DNA of 64,000 bases from JAFGVL01 sp963663245 (lineage in GTDB: Bacteria > Bacteroidota > Bacteroidia > Bacteroidales > Paludibacteraceae). Below are positions 19,446 through 27,277 of this stretch, one piece after another. Below the pieces are notes generated by a model, which worked only from the letters and a program-made list of their open reading frames with translations, did not search any database and had not been told where the DNA came from. The translations under genes and the position numbers were made by a program. Location: contig OY760143.1 in assembly GCA_963663245.1 (NCBI GenBank), forward strand, positions 992,001-1,056,000, written 5' to 3'. Position 1 is the stretch's first letter, and every line of letters starts with the position of its first letter.

Positions 19446-19475
19446 CAGTCCGAAACTATTAAAAATTTTACCTAG

Positions 19476-21308
19476 ATGAAAAATCAACTTCGTAGCTCAG
19501 CAAGTACGCAAGGTCGCCGAATGGCTGGAGCTCGTTCTCTATGGCATGCTAACGGCATGAAAACAGAGCAAATGGGAAAACCAATTGTTGCTATTGTTAA
19601 CTCTTTTACGCAGTTTGTTCCAGGACATGTGCATCTACATGAGATTGGACAAGTCGTCAAAGCTGAAATTGAGAAGCAAGGTTGTTTTGCTGCCGAGTTT
19701 AATACGATAGCTATAGATGATGGAATTGCCATGGGGCACGATGGTATGTTGTATTCTTTGCCTTCGCGTGATTTAATTGCTGATAGTGTTGAGTATATGG
19801 TGAATGCGCACAAAGCAGATGCAATGATTTGCATCAGTAATTGTGATAAAATTACGCCAGGAATGCTGATGGCAGCTATGCGTTTAAATATTCCAACTGT
19901 ATTTGTGTCAGGAGGACCAATGGAAGCTGGTGAACTAGATGGTAAACATTTAGACTTAATAGATGCCATGGTTCAAGCGGCCGATGATAATATTAGTGAT
20001 GAGGATGTAGCTAAAGTAGAAGCGAATGCTTGTCCTACTTGTGGTAGTTGTTCGGGTATGTTTACTGCCAACTCTATGAATTGCTTGAACGAAGCTATTG
20101 GTTTAGCTTTGCCAGGTAACGGAACGGTACTCGCTACGCATGCTAACCGTAATCAATTGTTTATGGATGCATCGAAGATAATTGTAGAAAATGCTTATAA
20201 ATATTACCGTGATGGTGACGATAGTGTATTGCCTCGTTCTATAGCAACGCGTGATGCTTTCTTAAATGCAATGTCTTTGGATATTGCTATGGGTGGCTCA
20301 ACAAATACTATATTACACTTGTTAGCTATTGCGAAAGAAGCAGAAGTAGATTTTACTATGAAAGATATTGATGAACTTTCACGTAAAACTCCTTGTTTAT
20401 GTAAAGTTGCTCCAAATACCGATAAATATCATATTCAAGATGTTAACCGTGCAGGTGGTATCATTTCAATTTTAAGTGAACTGTCTAAACAGAATCTGTT
20501 AAATACTGCTGTGAGTCGTGCGGATGGAAATACATTAGCAGAGGCTATTGATAAATATGATATCAATAGTGCAAACGTAACTGATACAGCTGTCGATTTA
20601 TATAAAAGTGCACCAGGTAATAAATTTAATTTAGTAATGGGTTCTCAAAATGCTCAATACAAAGAATTAGATGATGACCGAACTAATGGTTGTATTCGTA
20701 ATTATGAAAATGCTTATGATAAAGAAGGTGGTTTAGCAATTCTTTATGGAAATATTGCTGTAGATGGTTGTGTAGTTAAAACTGCGGGTGTAGATGAGAG
20801 TTGTTATAAGTTCTCAGGACCAGCTAAAGTGTTTACTTCTCAAGATACTGCTTGTGAAGGTATTTTGAAAGATCAAGTAAATGCTGGTGATGTTGTTGTA
20901 ATTACACACGAAGGACCTAAAGGAGGACCGGGTATGCAAGAAATGCTATATCCAACCTCATATATTAAAGCAAAACATTTAGGAAAAGAATGTGCTCTAA
21001 TTACAGATGGTCGTTTTTCAGGAGGGACTTCAGGCTTGTCGATAGGACATATTTCTCCTGAAGCTGCTGCTGGTGGTGCTATTGGTTTAGTAAAAGATGG
21101 GGATATTATTGAAATTAATATTCCAGAAAGAAGCATCAATCTAAAGGTGAGTGTTGAAGAACTTGCTGATAGAAGAGCAAAAGAAGAGGCTTTAGGTAAG
21201 GCTGCTTTTAAACCAAAAGACAGAGACCGTCAAGTATCAAAAGCCTTAAAGGCATATGCAAGTATGGTGGCTTCAGCAGATCAAGGTGCGGTACGAATTG
21301 TAGAATAA
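19476..21308 (+). CDS. ilvD: Dihydroxy-acid dehydratase
   Basis: IlvD dehydrates 2,3-dihydroxy-isovalerate and 2,3-dihydroxy-3-methylvalerate to the 2-oxo acids, the third common step in valine and isoleucine synthesis. The 610-residue length matches the long family form. Iron-sulfur cysteines are visible in SNCDKITPGM and in ACPTCGSCSGMF, and the C-terminal signature GGTSGLSIGHISPEAAAGG is intact. It is the first structural gene behind the attenuator; ilvB follows after 18 nt. Confidence 0.97.
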   Translation: MKNQLRSSASTQGRRMAGARSLWHANGMKTEQMGKPIVAIVNSFTQFVPGHVHLHEIGQVVKAEIEKQGCFAAEFNTIAIDDGIAMGHDGMLYSLPSRDLIADSVEYMVNAHKADAMICISNCDKITPGMLMAAMRLNIPTVFVSGGPMEAGELDGKHLDLIDAMVQAADDNISDEDVAKVEANACPTCGSCSGMFTANSMNCLNEAIGLALPGNGTVLATHANRNQLFMDASKIIVENAYKYYRDGDDSVLPRSIATRDAFLNAMSLDIAMGGSTNTILHLLAIAKEAEVDFTMKDIDELSRKTPCLCKVAPNTDKYHIQDVNRAGGIISILSELSKQNLLNTAVSRADGNTLAEAIDKYDINSANVTDTAVDLYKSAPGNKFNLVMGSQNAQYKELDDDRTNGCIRNYENAYDKEGGLAILYGNIAVDGCVVKTAGVDESCYKFSGPAKVFTSQDTACEGILKDQVNAGDVVVITHEGPKGGPGMQEMLYPTSYIKAKHLGKECALITDGRFSGGTSGLSIGHISPEAAAGGAIGLVKDGDIIEINIPERSINLKVSVEELADRRAKEEALGKAAFKPKDRDRQVSKALKAYASMVASADQGAVRIVE

Positions 21309-21326
21309 TAGAATAATATAATAAAT

Positions 21327-23033
21327 ATGAAACCAGAAATAAAAACAGGAAGTCATGCTTTAATGCATAGTCTTTTAGAAGAAGGTGTTGAAACAATTTT
21401 TGGATATCCAGGGGGAGCAATTATTCCCGTTTTTGATGCCTTATATGATTATCACGATAGAGTAAAATACGTATTAACGCGTCACGAGCAAGGTGCTACA
21501 CATGCTGCTCAAGGTTATGCACGTGTGTCAGGAAAAGTTGGTGTTGCTATTGTAACATCAGGTCCTGCAGCAACAAATACCATTACAGGTATTGCAGATG
21601 CAATGATTGATAGTACACCAATGGTTGTTATTTGTGGTCAAGTAGGTTCTGCTTTATTGGGAACTGATGCTTTTCAAGAAACAGATGTTGTAGGTATTAC
21701 TCAACCTATTACTAAATGGAGTTACCAAATTCGTCGTCGCGAAGATGTTGTTTGGGCTGTAGCTCGTGCATTTTATATAGCGAGAAGTGGTCGTCCTGGT
21801 CCGGTAGTATTGGACTTTACCAAAGATGCACAATTGGCAGAAGGCGAGTACTTATATAAGCCATGTAAGTTTATACGTAGTTATTTGCCTACTCCTGAAA
21901 CAACACCAGAGTCAGTCGAAGAAGCTGCTGCATTAATTAACAATGCAAAGAAACCTTATGCGATTGTAGGACAAGGTGTAACCTTAGGAAATGCTGAAGC
22001 AGAACTAAAAGCATTTTTAGAAAAAGCACAAATCCCGAGTGCTTGTACCCTTTTAGGTTTATCAGCCATACCAACAGATCATCCTTTGTCGAAAGGAATG
22101 GTTGGGATGCATGGAAACTTAGGTCCGAATTTAAAAACCAATGAGTGTGATGTGTTAATCGCTATTGGTATGCGTTTTGACGACCGTGTTACAGGAGATT
22201 TAAAAACCTATGCTAAACAAGCGAAAATCATTCATTTTGATATTGATCCAGCTGAGATTAATAAAAACGTAAAAGTAGATGTTGCTGTAATGGGTAACAC
22301 CAAAACAACATTGCCTGCTGTTACTGCAAAATTAAATGCAGCAAAACATGATGAGTGGATAGCTGAGTTTGATGCTTGTACAGCAAAAGAAGATAAATCT
22401 GTCATTCAAAAGGAAGTGTTTTCTACAGAGGGTCAACTTAAGATGGGAGAAGTTATTCGTAAGGTTTCTGAAGCATCGAATAATGAGGCTGTATTAGTAA
22501 CAGATGTAGGACAAAACCAAATGATGGGCTGTCGTTACTTTAAGTATACTAAAGGTAGAAGCGTTGTTACTTCTGGTGGTTTAGGTACTATGGGATTTGG
22601 TCTTCCAGCAGCAATGGGTGCTAAGTTTGGTGCTCCAGAAAGAACAGTTTGTTGTTTTGTTGGTGATGGAGGTATTCAAATGACTATTCAAGAGTTCGGG
22701 ACTATTATGCAAGAGAACTTAGGCGTTAAAACAATTATTCTAAACAATAACTTTTTAGGAATGGTACGTCAATGGCAAGAATTGTTTAATGACGAGCGTT
22801 ATTCTTCTACAAAAATGGATAATCCAGATTTTGTAGCTATTGGAAAAGCGTATCGTATTGAAAGCAAATTAGTCTCTCGTCGTGAAGATCTAGACGCAGC
22901 GATAGCAGATATGTTGAAAGATGACAAACCTTACTTATTAGTAGTAGACGTTGAGCAAAATGGTATGGTATACCCAATGGTTCCTGCTGGAACTTGTGTT
23001 ACAAATGTAATTTTAGGAGACGAAAAAAAATAA
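21327..23033 (+). CDS. ilvB: Acetolactate synthase, large subunit
   Basis: The catalytic subunit of acetohydroxyacid synthase condenses pyruvate with pyruvate or 2-oxobutyrate, the first common step of valine, leucine and isoleucine synthesis. The 568 residues show the N-terminal TPP-binding domain (IFGYPGGAIIPVFDALY, HEQGATHAAQGYAR with the catalytic Glu), the central FAD-binding domain and the C-terminal TPP/Mg site (GDGGIQMTIQEFGT to NNNFLGMVRQWQ). The gene symbol could equally be ilvI or ilvG. The regulatory subunit gene starts 6 nt downstream. Confidence 0.95.
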   Translation: MKPEIKTGSHALMHSLLEEGVETIFGYPGGAIIPVFDALYDYHDRVKYVLTRHEQGATHAAQGYARVSGKVGVAIVTSGPAATNTITGIADAMIDSTPMVVICGQVGSALLGTDAFQETDVVGITQPITKWSYQIRRREDVVWAVARAFYIARSGRPGPVVLDFTKDAQLAEGEYLYKPCKFIRSYLPTPETTPESVEEAAALINNAKKPYAIVGQGVTLGNAEAELKAFLEKAQIPSACTLLGLSAIPTDHPLSKGMVGMHGNLGPNLKTNECDVLIAIGMRFDDRVTGDLKTYAKQAKIIHFDIDPAEINKNVKVDVAVMGNTKTTLPAVTAKLNAAKHDEWIAEFDACTAKEDKSVIQKEVFSTEGQLKMGEVIRKVSEASNNEAVLVTDVGQNQMMGCRYFKYTKGRSVVTSGGLGTMGFGLPAAMGAKFGAPERTVCCFVGDGGIQMTIQEFGTIMQENLGVKTIILNNNFLGMVRQWQELFNDERYSSTKMDNPDFVAIGKAYRIESKLVSRREDLDAAIADMLKDDKPYLLVVDVEQNGMVYPMVPAGTCVTNVILGDEKK

Positions 23034-23039
23034 AGAATC

Positions 23040-23600
23040 ATGGAAAAAACATTATATACAATAACCGTATTTTCTGAGAATAATGTTGGCTTGTTAAACC
23101 AAGTGACAATTGTTTTTACGCGTAGAAGCATGAATATTGAAACCTTGTCTGTTTCTCCTTCTGCTATACCAGGCATTCATAAATTTACTATTACTTGTTT
23201 CTCAGATAGAGAATCAATGATAAAAGTGGTGAAGCAAATTGATAAACGTGTGGATGTGATAAAGGCATATTTTAACACTGACGATGAGTTAGTGCATCAA
23301 GAAATAGCTCTATATAAAATATCTTCTAGAAAAATTTTAGAAAGAGGTGTATTTGAAGATGTAATTCGTAAGTATAGGCTTCATGTTTTAGAATTGAATG
23401 AGCACTATGTTGTATTTCAAAAAATTGGACATTATGCTGAGACACAGCAAACATTTGACGAATTACATGCAGATATAGGTGTGTTGCAGTTTATCCGATC
23501 GGGTAGAGTGGCTATTACTAAATCTAAGGTAGAGCGTTTAACTGATATGTTAGAGTATATGGAAGATGTACGTAAACGTCAAGCTGCAGCAGAGAAGTAA
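23040..23600 (+). CDS. ilvN: Acetolactate synthase, small (regulatory) subunit
   Basis: The small subunit binds valine and confers feedback inhibition on IlvB. The 186 residues hold an N-terminal ACT domain (LYTITVFSENNVGLLNQVTI, about 4-75) and the C-terminal family domain (about 85-165). The length matches the IlvH/IlvN class with both domains. It begins 6 nt after ilvB, which implies translational coupling. The chain ends in a charged helix (LEYMEDVRKRQAAAEK). Confidence 0.93.
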   Translation: MEKTLYTITVFSENNVGLLNQVTIVFTRRSMNIETLSVSPSAIPGIHKFTITCFSDRESMIKVVKQIDKRVDVIKAYFNTDDELVHQEIALYKISSRKILERGVFEDVIRKYRLHVLELNEHYVVFQKIGHYAETQQTFDELHADIGVLQFIRSGRVAITKSKVERLTDMLEYMEDVRKRQAAAEK

Positions 23601-23662
23601 ATACCATGTATATGGTAGTAAAATGCCATCAGAGAGTTATATAGAGTTAAAAGTAAAACAAG

Positions 23663-23670
23663 TAGATTTG
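23663..23670 (+). promoter_or_regulatory. Possible -7 box upstream of pdxS
   Basis: TAGATTTG matches TAnnTTTG and lies 20 nt before the pdxS ATG, but no convincing -33 element was seen. pdxS may be read from here or by extension of the ilv transcript. Confidence 0.35.
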
Positions 23671-23690
23671 TACAAAATTCATATAAAAAA

Positions 23691-24587
23691 ATGACAACGA
23701 TAAATAAACAAACAGGAACCCAAAACGTTAAAAGAGGATTGGCAGAAATGCTAAAAGGCGGAGTAATTATGGATGTAATTAATCCAGAACAAGCAAAAAT
23801 TGCTGAAGAAGCTGGAGCAGTTGCAGTAATGGCTTTAGAACGTGTTCCATCGGATATTCGCGCACAAGGCGGAGTAGCTCGTATGTCAGATCCAGAAATG
23901 ATAATTGGTATTCAAAACGCTGTGTCAATTCCAGTAATGGCAAAATGCCGCATCGGACATATTGTTGAGGCAAAAGTCTTACAAGCTTTAGATATTGATT
24001 TTATTGATGAGAGTGAAGTGTTAACTCCAGCAGATGATGTGTATCATTTATTAAAAGATGAGTTTAAAGCACCATTTGTTTGCGGAGCTCGTAACTTAGG
24101 TGAAGCACTTCGTCGTGTTGGTGAGGGTGCTGCTATGATTCGCACAAAAGGAGAAGCAGGAACAGGTGATGTGGTAGAAGCAGTTCGTCATATTCGTCAG
24201 GTAACTGATGATATTCGCAAAGTTGTTAATGCAAGCGATATGGAATTGATGACCATTGCTAGAGATATGGGAGCGCCTTATGAATTAATTCTTGAAGTGA
24301 AGAAATTAGGTAAACTTCCTGTTGTTAATTTTGCTGCTGGTGGTGTTGCAACTCCAGCAGATGCTGCTTTAATGATGGAATTAGGATGTGACGGTGTCTT
24401 TGTTGGTTCTGGTATTTTTAAATCAGATAACCCAGCAGTAAGAGCCAAAGCAATTGTTGAGGCTGTAGCACATTATCAAGATCCAAAATTAGTTGCTGAA
24501 GTATCTAAAGGATTAGGAGAGGCTATGCGTGGAGAAAGTGTTGCTCAAATGGAAGATAAAGATAAGATTGCTGGCCGCGGTTGGTAA
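23691..24587 (+). CDS. pdxS: Pyridoxal 5'-phosphate synthase lyase subunit PdxS
   Basis: PdxS builds PLP from ribose 5-phosphate, glyceraldehyde 3-phosphate and ammonia supplied by PdxT. The 298-residue TIM barrel is full length. The imine-forming Lys85 is visible in MAKCRIGH and the second catalytic lysine in RTKGEAGTG; the phosphate loop lies in GGVATPADAALMMELGCDGVFVGSG. It follows ilvN by 90 nt, and PLP is the cofactor of the BCAA transaminase and threonine deaminase, which may explain the position. A strong terminator separates it from pdxT. Confidence 0.97.
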   Translation: MTTINKQTGTQNVKRGLAEMLKGGVIMDVINPEQAKIAEEAGAVAVMALERVPSDIRAQGGVARMSDPEMIIGIQNAVSIPVMAKCRIGHIVEAKVLQALDIDFIDESEVLTPADDVYHLLKDEFKAPFVCGARNLGEALRRVGEGAAMIRTKGEAGTGDVVEAVRHIRQVTDDIRKVVNASDMELMTIARDMGAPYELILEVKKLGKLPVVNFAAGGVATPADAALMMELGCDGVFVGSGIFKSDNPAVRAKAIVEAVAHYQDPKLVAEVSKGLGEAMRGESVAQMEDKDKIAGRGW

Positions 24588-24622
24588 GTAAAGATAGGGT
24601 ACGCTATGTCTAATAGTATACG

Positions 24623-24657
24623 AGTGAGATAGCGGTTTTTCGTTATCTCACTTTTTT
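24623..24657 (+). terminator. Terminator between pdxS and pdxT
   Basis: A 12-bp stem with one G-U pair (24623-24634 with 24641-24652), loop GTTTTT, followed by a run of six T. It suggests that most transcripts from the ilv side end here. Confidence 0.85.
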
Positions 24658-24670
24658 ATAGAAATGCTAT

Positions 24671-24728
24671 GTAGAGACGCAAGGTATTGTGTTTGTCTAC
24701 ATTAAGACCTAAGGTGTTGCTTCTCTAC
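24671..24728. repeat. Degenerate GTAG-type REP pair
   Basis: GTAGAGACGCAA at 24671-24682 is followed by an imperfect complement ending GTCTAC (to 24700) and a further imperfect complement ending TTCTCTAC at 24728. It resembles a decayed pair of the palindrome at 27221-27248, which begins with the same GTAGAGACG. Confidence 0.5.
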
Positions 24729-24741
24729 AAAACGTAAACAA

Positions 24742-25308
24742 ATGAAAATAGGAATATTGGCCCTACAAGGAGCCGTAAGAGAACACCGTAATGTACTTCA
24801 ACAATTAGGAGTTGTTACAGTGGACGTATTGAATCCTTCTGACTTAGAAGGAATTGATGGGTTAGTCTTGCCAGGAGGTGAAAGTACTACTGTGGGTAAA
24901 TTGTTGGTGCGATATAATTTATTGGAGCCTATCAAAGAGCTGGGCAAAAAAGGGTTGCCTATAATGGGAACTTGTACGGGGCTTATTCTTTTAGCTAAAC
25001 ATATTAATGGTAGTGAGCAACATCGTTTAGGATTAATGGATATATATGTAGAGCGCAATGCCTTTGGAAGACAGTTAGATAGTTTTGAGGCAGATGTGCC
25101 TATACCTGTTTTAGGCACAACTCCTTTTCATATGGTGTATATTCGAGCTCCCTATATCGAAAAGGTAGGAGAGGGCGTAAAGGTTTTGCTTGAGTTGGAA
25201 GATAAAGTGTTAATGGCAGAACAAAATAATTTTTTGGTCGCTGCATTTCATCCTGAATTGACTGAAGATAATCGATTACATGCATATTTTTTAAATAAGT
25301 GTTTGTAG
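24742..25308 (+). CDS. pdxT: Pyridoxal 5'-phosphate synthase glutaminase subunit PdxT
   Basis: PdxT hydrolyses glutamine and channels ammonia to PdxS. The 188 residues are a class I glutamine amidotransferase: LPGGEST (43-49), the nucleophile Cys78 in MGTCTGLILL (GTCAG in many relatives) and the His-Glu pair in AAFHPELTED. It is separated from pdxS by 154 nt holding a terminator and REP-like repeats, although the two proteins act as one complex, so its expression may be uncoupled. No clear promoter was found in front of it. Confidence 0.95.
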   Translation: MKIGILALQGAVREHRNVLQQLGVVTVDVLNPSDLEGIDGLVLPGGESTTVGKLLVRYNLLEPIKELGKKGLPIMGTCTGLILLAKHINGSEQHRLGLMDIYVERNAFGRQLDSFEADVPIPVLGTTPFHMVYIRAPYIEKVGEGVKVLLELEDKVLMAEQNNFLVAAFHPELTEDNRLHAYFLNKCL

Positions 25309-25450
25309 GGCTTTAAACTTATGAAGTTTTGTTTATTCTTAAATTTGTATTGAATTTTATAAATCTCTCTTTTTTAGTTTCGATTTAAAACAATATTTAC
25401 TTATTTTGTTTTTATTTGTTACAAAAACAGTAAAAATATTTCGAATTTGT
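25309..25450. other. Intergenic region upstream of the leu leader
   Basis: About 140 bp of very AT-rich sequence without an ORF, hairpin or recognisable repeat. The rest of the pdxT-leuA gap is filled by the leu promoter, leader and attenuator. Confidence 0.4.
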
Positions 25451-25480
25451 TTTGAAAACAAAAAAAACATTTTATCTTTG
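25451..25480 (+). promoter_or_regulatory. Promoter of the leu leader
   Basis: TTTG at 25451-25454, an 18-nt spacer and TATCTTTG at 25473-25480. The start of transcription is expected near 25486, 13 nt before the leader ATG. Confidence 0.8.
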
Positions 25481-25498
25481 CATCATAATAAAGAAATA

Positions 25499-25570
25499 AT
25501 GAAAGCTATATTTATACATATTATTCTTCTCGACCTATTAATTCTCTTGACTGGATTCAAGCTGAAGTGA
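25499..25570 (+). CDS. leu operon leader peptide
   Basis: A 23-codon ORF encodes MKAIFIHII, then LLDLLILL, then TGFKLK. Six of the eight codons 10-17 are leucine, using CTT, CTC, CTA, TTA, CTC and TTG, and a seventh leucine lies near the stop. It sits between a good promoter and a strong terminator, ahead of leuA. The TGA stop falls inside the proposed antiterminator arm. Function as a leucine-sensing leader is inferred but the composition is hard to explain otherwise. Confidence 0.85.
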   Translation: MKAIFIHIILLDLLILLTGFKLK

Positions 25571-25615
25571 GGTTGCTGTGATAGTATGTGAAATTGATAT
25601 ACATTAAAAAACTAT

Positions 25616-25653
25616 AAAAGCCTTTCTCGCTAGAATAAGAGAAAGGCTTTTTT
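25616..25653 (+). terminator. leu attenuator terminator
   Basis: A perfect 13-bp stem, AAAAGCCTTTCTC (25616-25628) with its complement (25639-25651), a 10-nt loop and terminal T residues. A competing pairing joins AGTGAGG (25566-25572, containing the leader TGA) with TCTCGCT (25625-25631), 7 bp with two G-U pairs. The antiterminator is weaker than in the ilv leader. Confidence 0.85.
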
Positions 25654-25677
25654 ATGTGTTTTTTCGTATTTTTTTTC

Positions 25678-25685
25678 TAATTTTG
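25678..25685 (+). promoter_or_regulatory. -7-like box between attenuator and leuA
   Basis: TAATTTTG, the same octamer found just upstream of ilvD, lies 21 nt before the leuA ATG. No good -33 partner was seen. Confidence 0.4.
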
Positions 25686-25706
25686 AACCCTTAAAATTAT
25701 AACGAT

Positions 25707-27203
25707 ATGTCAGACAAATTATTTATTTTCGACACAACTTTGAGAGATGGAGAACAAGTCCCAGGTTGTCAGTTAAACACGGTTGAAAAGATTGAGGTGG
25801 CTCGCGCTTTAGAAGTTTTGGGAGTAGATGTAATCGAAGCAGGTTTTCCAATCTCTAGTCCGGGTGATTTTAAATCAGTAGTAGAAATTTCAAAAGCGGT
25901 AAGTTCCCCAACAATTTGTGCCCTTACACGAGGAGTTCAAAAAGATATTGACGTTGCTGCAGAAGCGCTAGCTTTTGCTAAACACAAACGTATTCATACA
26001 GGAATTGGAACAAGCGATTATCATATTAAACATAAATTTAATTCTACACGTGAAGCGATTATTGAACGTGCAGTTGCAGCTGTTAAGCATGCGAAGAAAT
26101 ATGTAGAAGATGTAGAGTTTTATTGTGAAGATGCTGGTCGTTCAGATAATGTCTATTTAGCACAAGTTGTAGAGGCTGTTATTAAAGCTGGTGCTACGGT
26201 GGTAAATATTCCTGATACAACAGGTTATTGTTTTCCTACAGAATATGGAGATAAAATAAAATTCTTAATGGAGAATGTTAAAGGAGTGCACAATGCAATT
26301 CTATCTACACATTGTCATAACGATTTAGGAATGGCTACTGCTAATTCTTTAGCTGGCGTTTTAAATGGTGCACGACAAGTAGAAGTTACTATAAATGGTA
26401 TTGGAGAGCGCGCTGGAAATACAGCATTGGAAGAAGTTGTAATGGCCTTAAGAAGTCACAAAGAATTTGGTATTGAAACCGGTATTAATGCTACTCAAAT
26501 TTCAGAGACGAGCAGAATGATATCTAGTATGATGAATATGCCAATACAACCAAACAAAGCAATTGTTGGTCGTAATGCATTTGCTCATTCATCAGGAATT
26601 CACCAAGATGGTGTTTTAAAGAATCGTGAAAGTTATGAGATTATTGACCCGAAAGATGTTGGTATTGATGAGAATTCTATTGTATTAACTGCAAGAAGTG
26701 GTCGTGCTGCATTGAAGCACCGTTTAAGTGTATTGGATGTCGAAATTGAAAAAGAACAATTGGACAAGGTGTACGAAGATTTCTTAAAATTAGCGGATAG
26801 CAAAAAAGACTTTACGGACGAAGATGTGTTGAAATTAGTTGGTAAAGAGCCATCTTCTGGTAATAAAATTAAATTAGTTAAATTAGAAGCTGTTGCAGGA
26901 GTAGGTATTAAGCACAATGCTAATATTACTTTAGATGTTGCAGGAGAAATAAAAACAGCTGATGCTACAGGTAATGGACCTGTAGATGCTTCTATTAATG
27001 CATTAAAAAAGATTGTTAATCGTGATATGGTATTAAGAGATTTTTTAATACAAGCTATAACTAAAGGTAGCGATGATTTTTGTAAAGTGCATCAGCAAAT
27101 AGAGTTTGATGGAAATACGTATTTTGGATTTGGAGCTAATACTGATATTGTTGCAGCCTCTGTTCAAGCGTATATAGATGCCATGAATAAATTTATAAAA
27201 TAA
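25707..27203 (+). CDS. leuA: 2-isopropylmalate synthase
   Basis: LeuA condenses acetyl-CoA with 2-oxoisovalerate, the committed and leucine-inhibited step of leucine synthesis. The 498 residues show the catalytic barrel (TTLRDGEQVPG near 10, metal-binding HCHND), the linker and the C-terminal leucine-binding regulatory domain (IKLVKLEAVAGVGIKHNANI onward). Length and motifs match the LeuA type 1 enzyme. It is the first gene behind the leu attenuator; a perfect REP-like palindrome separates it from leuC. Confidence 0.95.
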   Translation: MSDKLFIFDTTLRDGEQVPGCQLNTVEKIEVARALEVLGVDVIEAGFPISSPGDFKSVVEISKAVSSPTICALTRGVQKDIDVAAEALAFAKHKRIHTGIGTSDYHIKHKFNSTREAIIERAVAAVKHAKKYVEDVEFYCEDAGRSDNVYLAQVVEAVIKAGATVVNIPDTTGYCFPTEYGDKIKFLMENVKGVHNAILSTHCHNDLGMATANSLAGVLNGARQVEVTINGIGERAGNTALEEVVMALRSHKEFGIETGINATQISETSRMISSMMNMPIQPNKAIVGRNAFAHSSGIHQDGVLKNRESYEIIDPKDVGIDENSIVLTARSGRAALKHRLSVLDVEIEKEQLDKVYEDFLKLADSKKDFTDEDVLKLVGKEPSSGNKIKLVKLEAVAGVGIKHNANITLDVAGEIKTADATGNGPVDASINALKKIVNRDMVLRDFLIQAITKGSDDFCKVHQQIEFDGNTYFGFGANTDIVAASVQAYIDAMNKFIK

Positions 27204-27220
27204 TAAAATGTAATGTTTAT

Positions 27221-27248
27221 GTAGAGACGGAGCGCGCTCCGTCTCTAC
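27221..27248. repeat. Perfect GTAG-type palindrome (REP-like)
   Basis: GTAGAGACGGAGCG is followed directly by its exact reverse complement, giving a perfect 28-bp palindrome between leuA and leuC. The GTAG start is characteristic of REP sequences linked to REP-associated tyrosine transposases. A related degenerate pair lies at 24671-24728. No transposase gene is in the window. Confidence 0.7.
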
Positions 27249-27277
27249 TAACAAAACGATATTTAAAAATAATAAAA

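Noticed and set aside
19484..19969. 161-codon open frame antisense to ilvD
   Set aside because: Cys/Ser/Pro-rich shadow of a conserved gene with no independent support.
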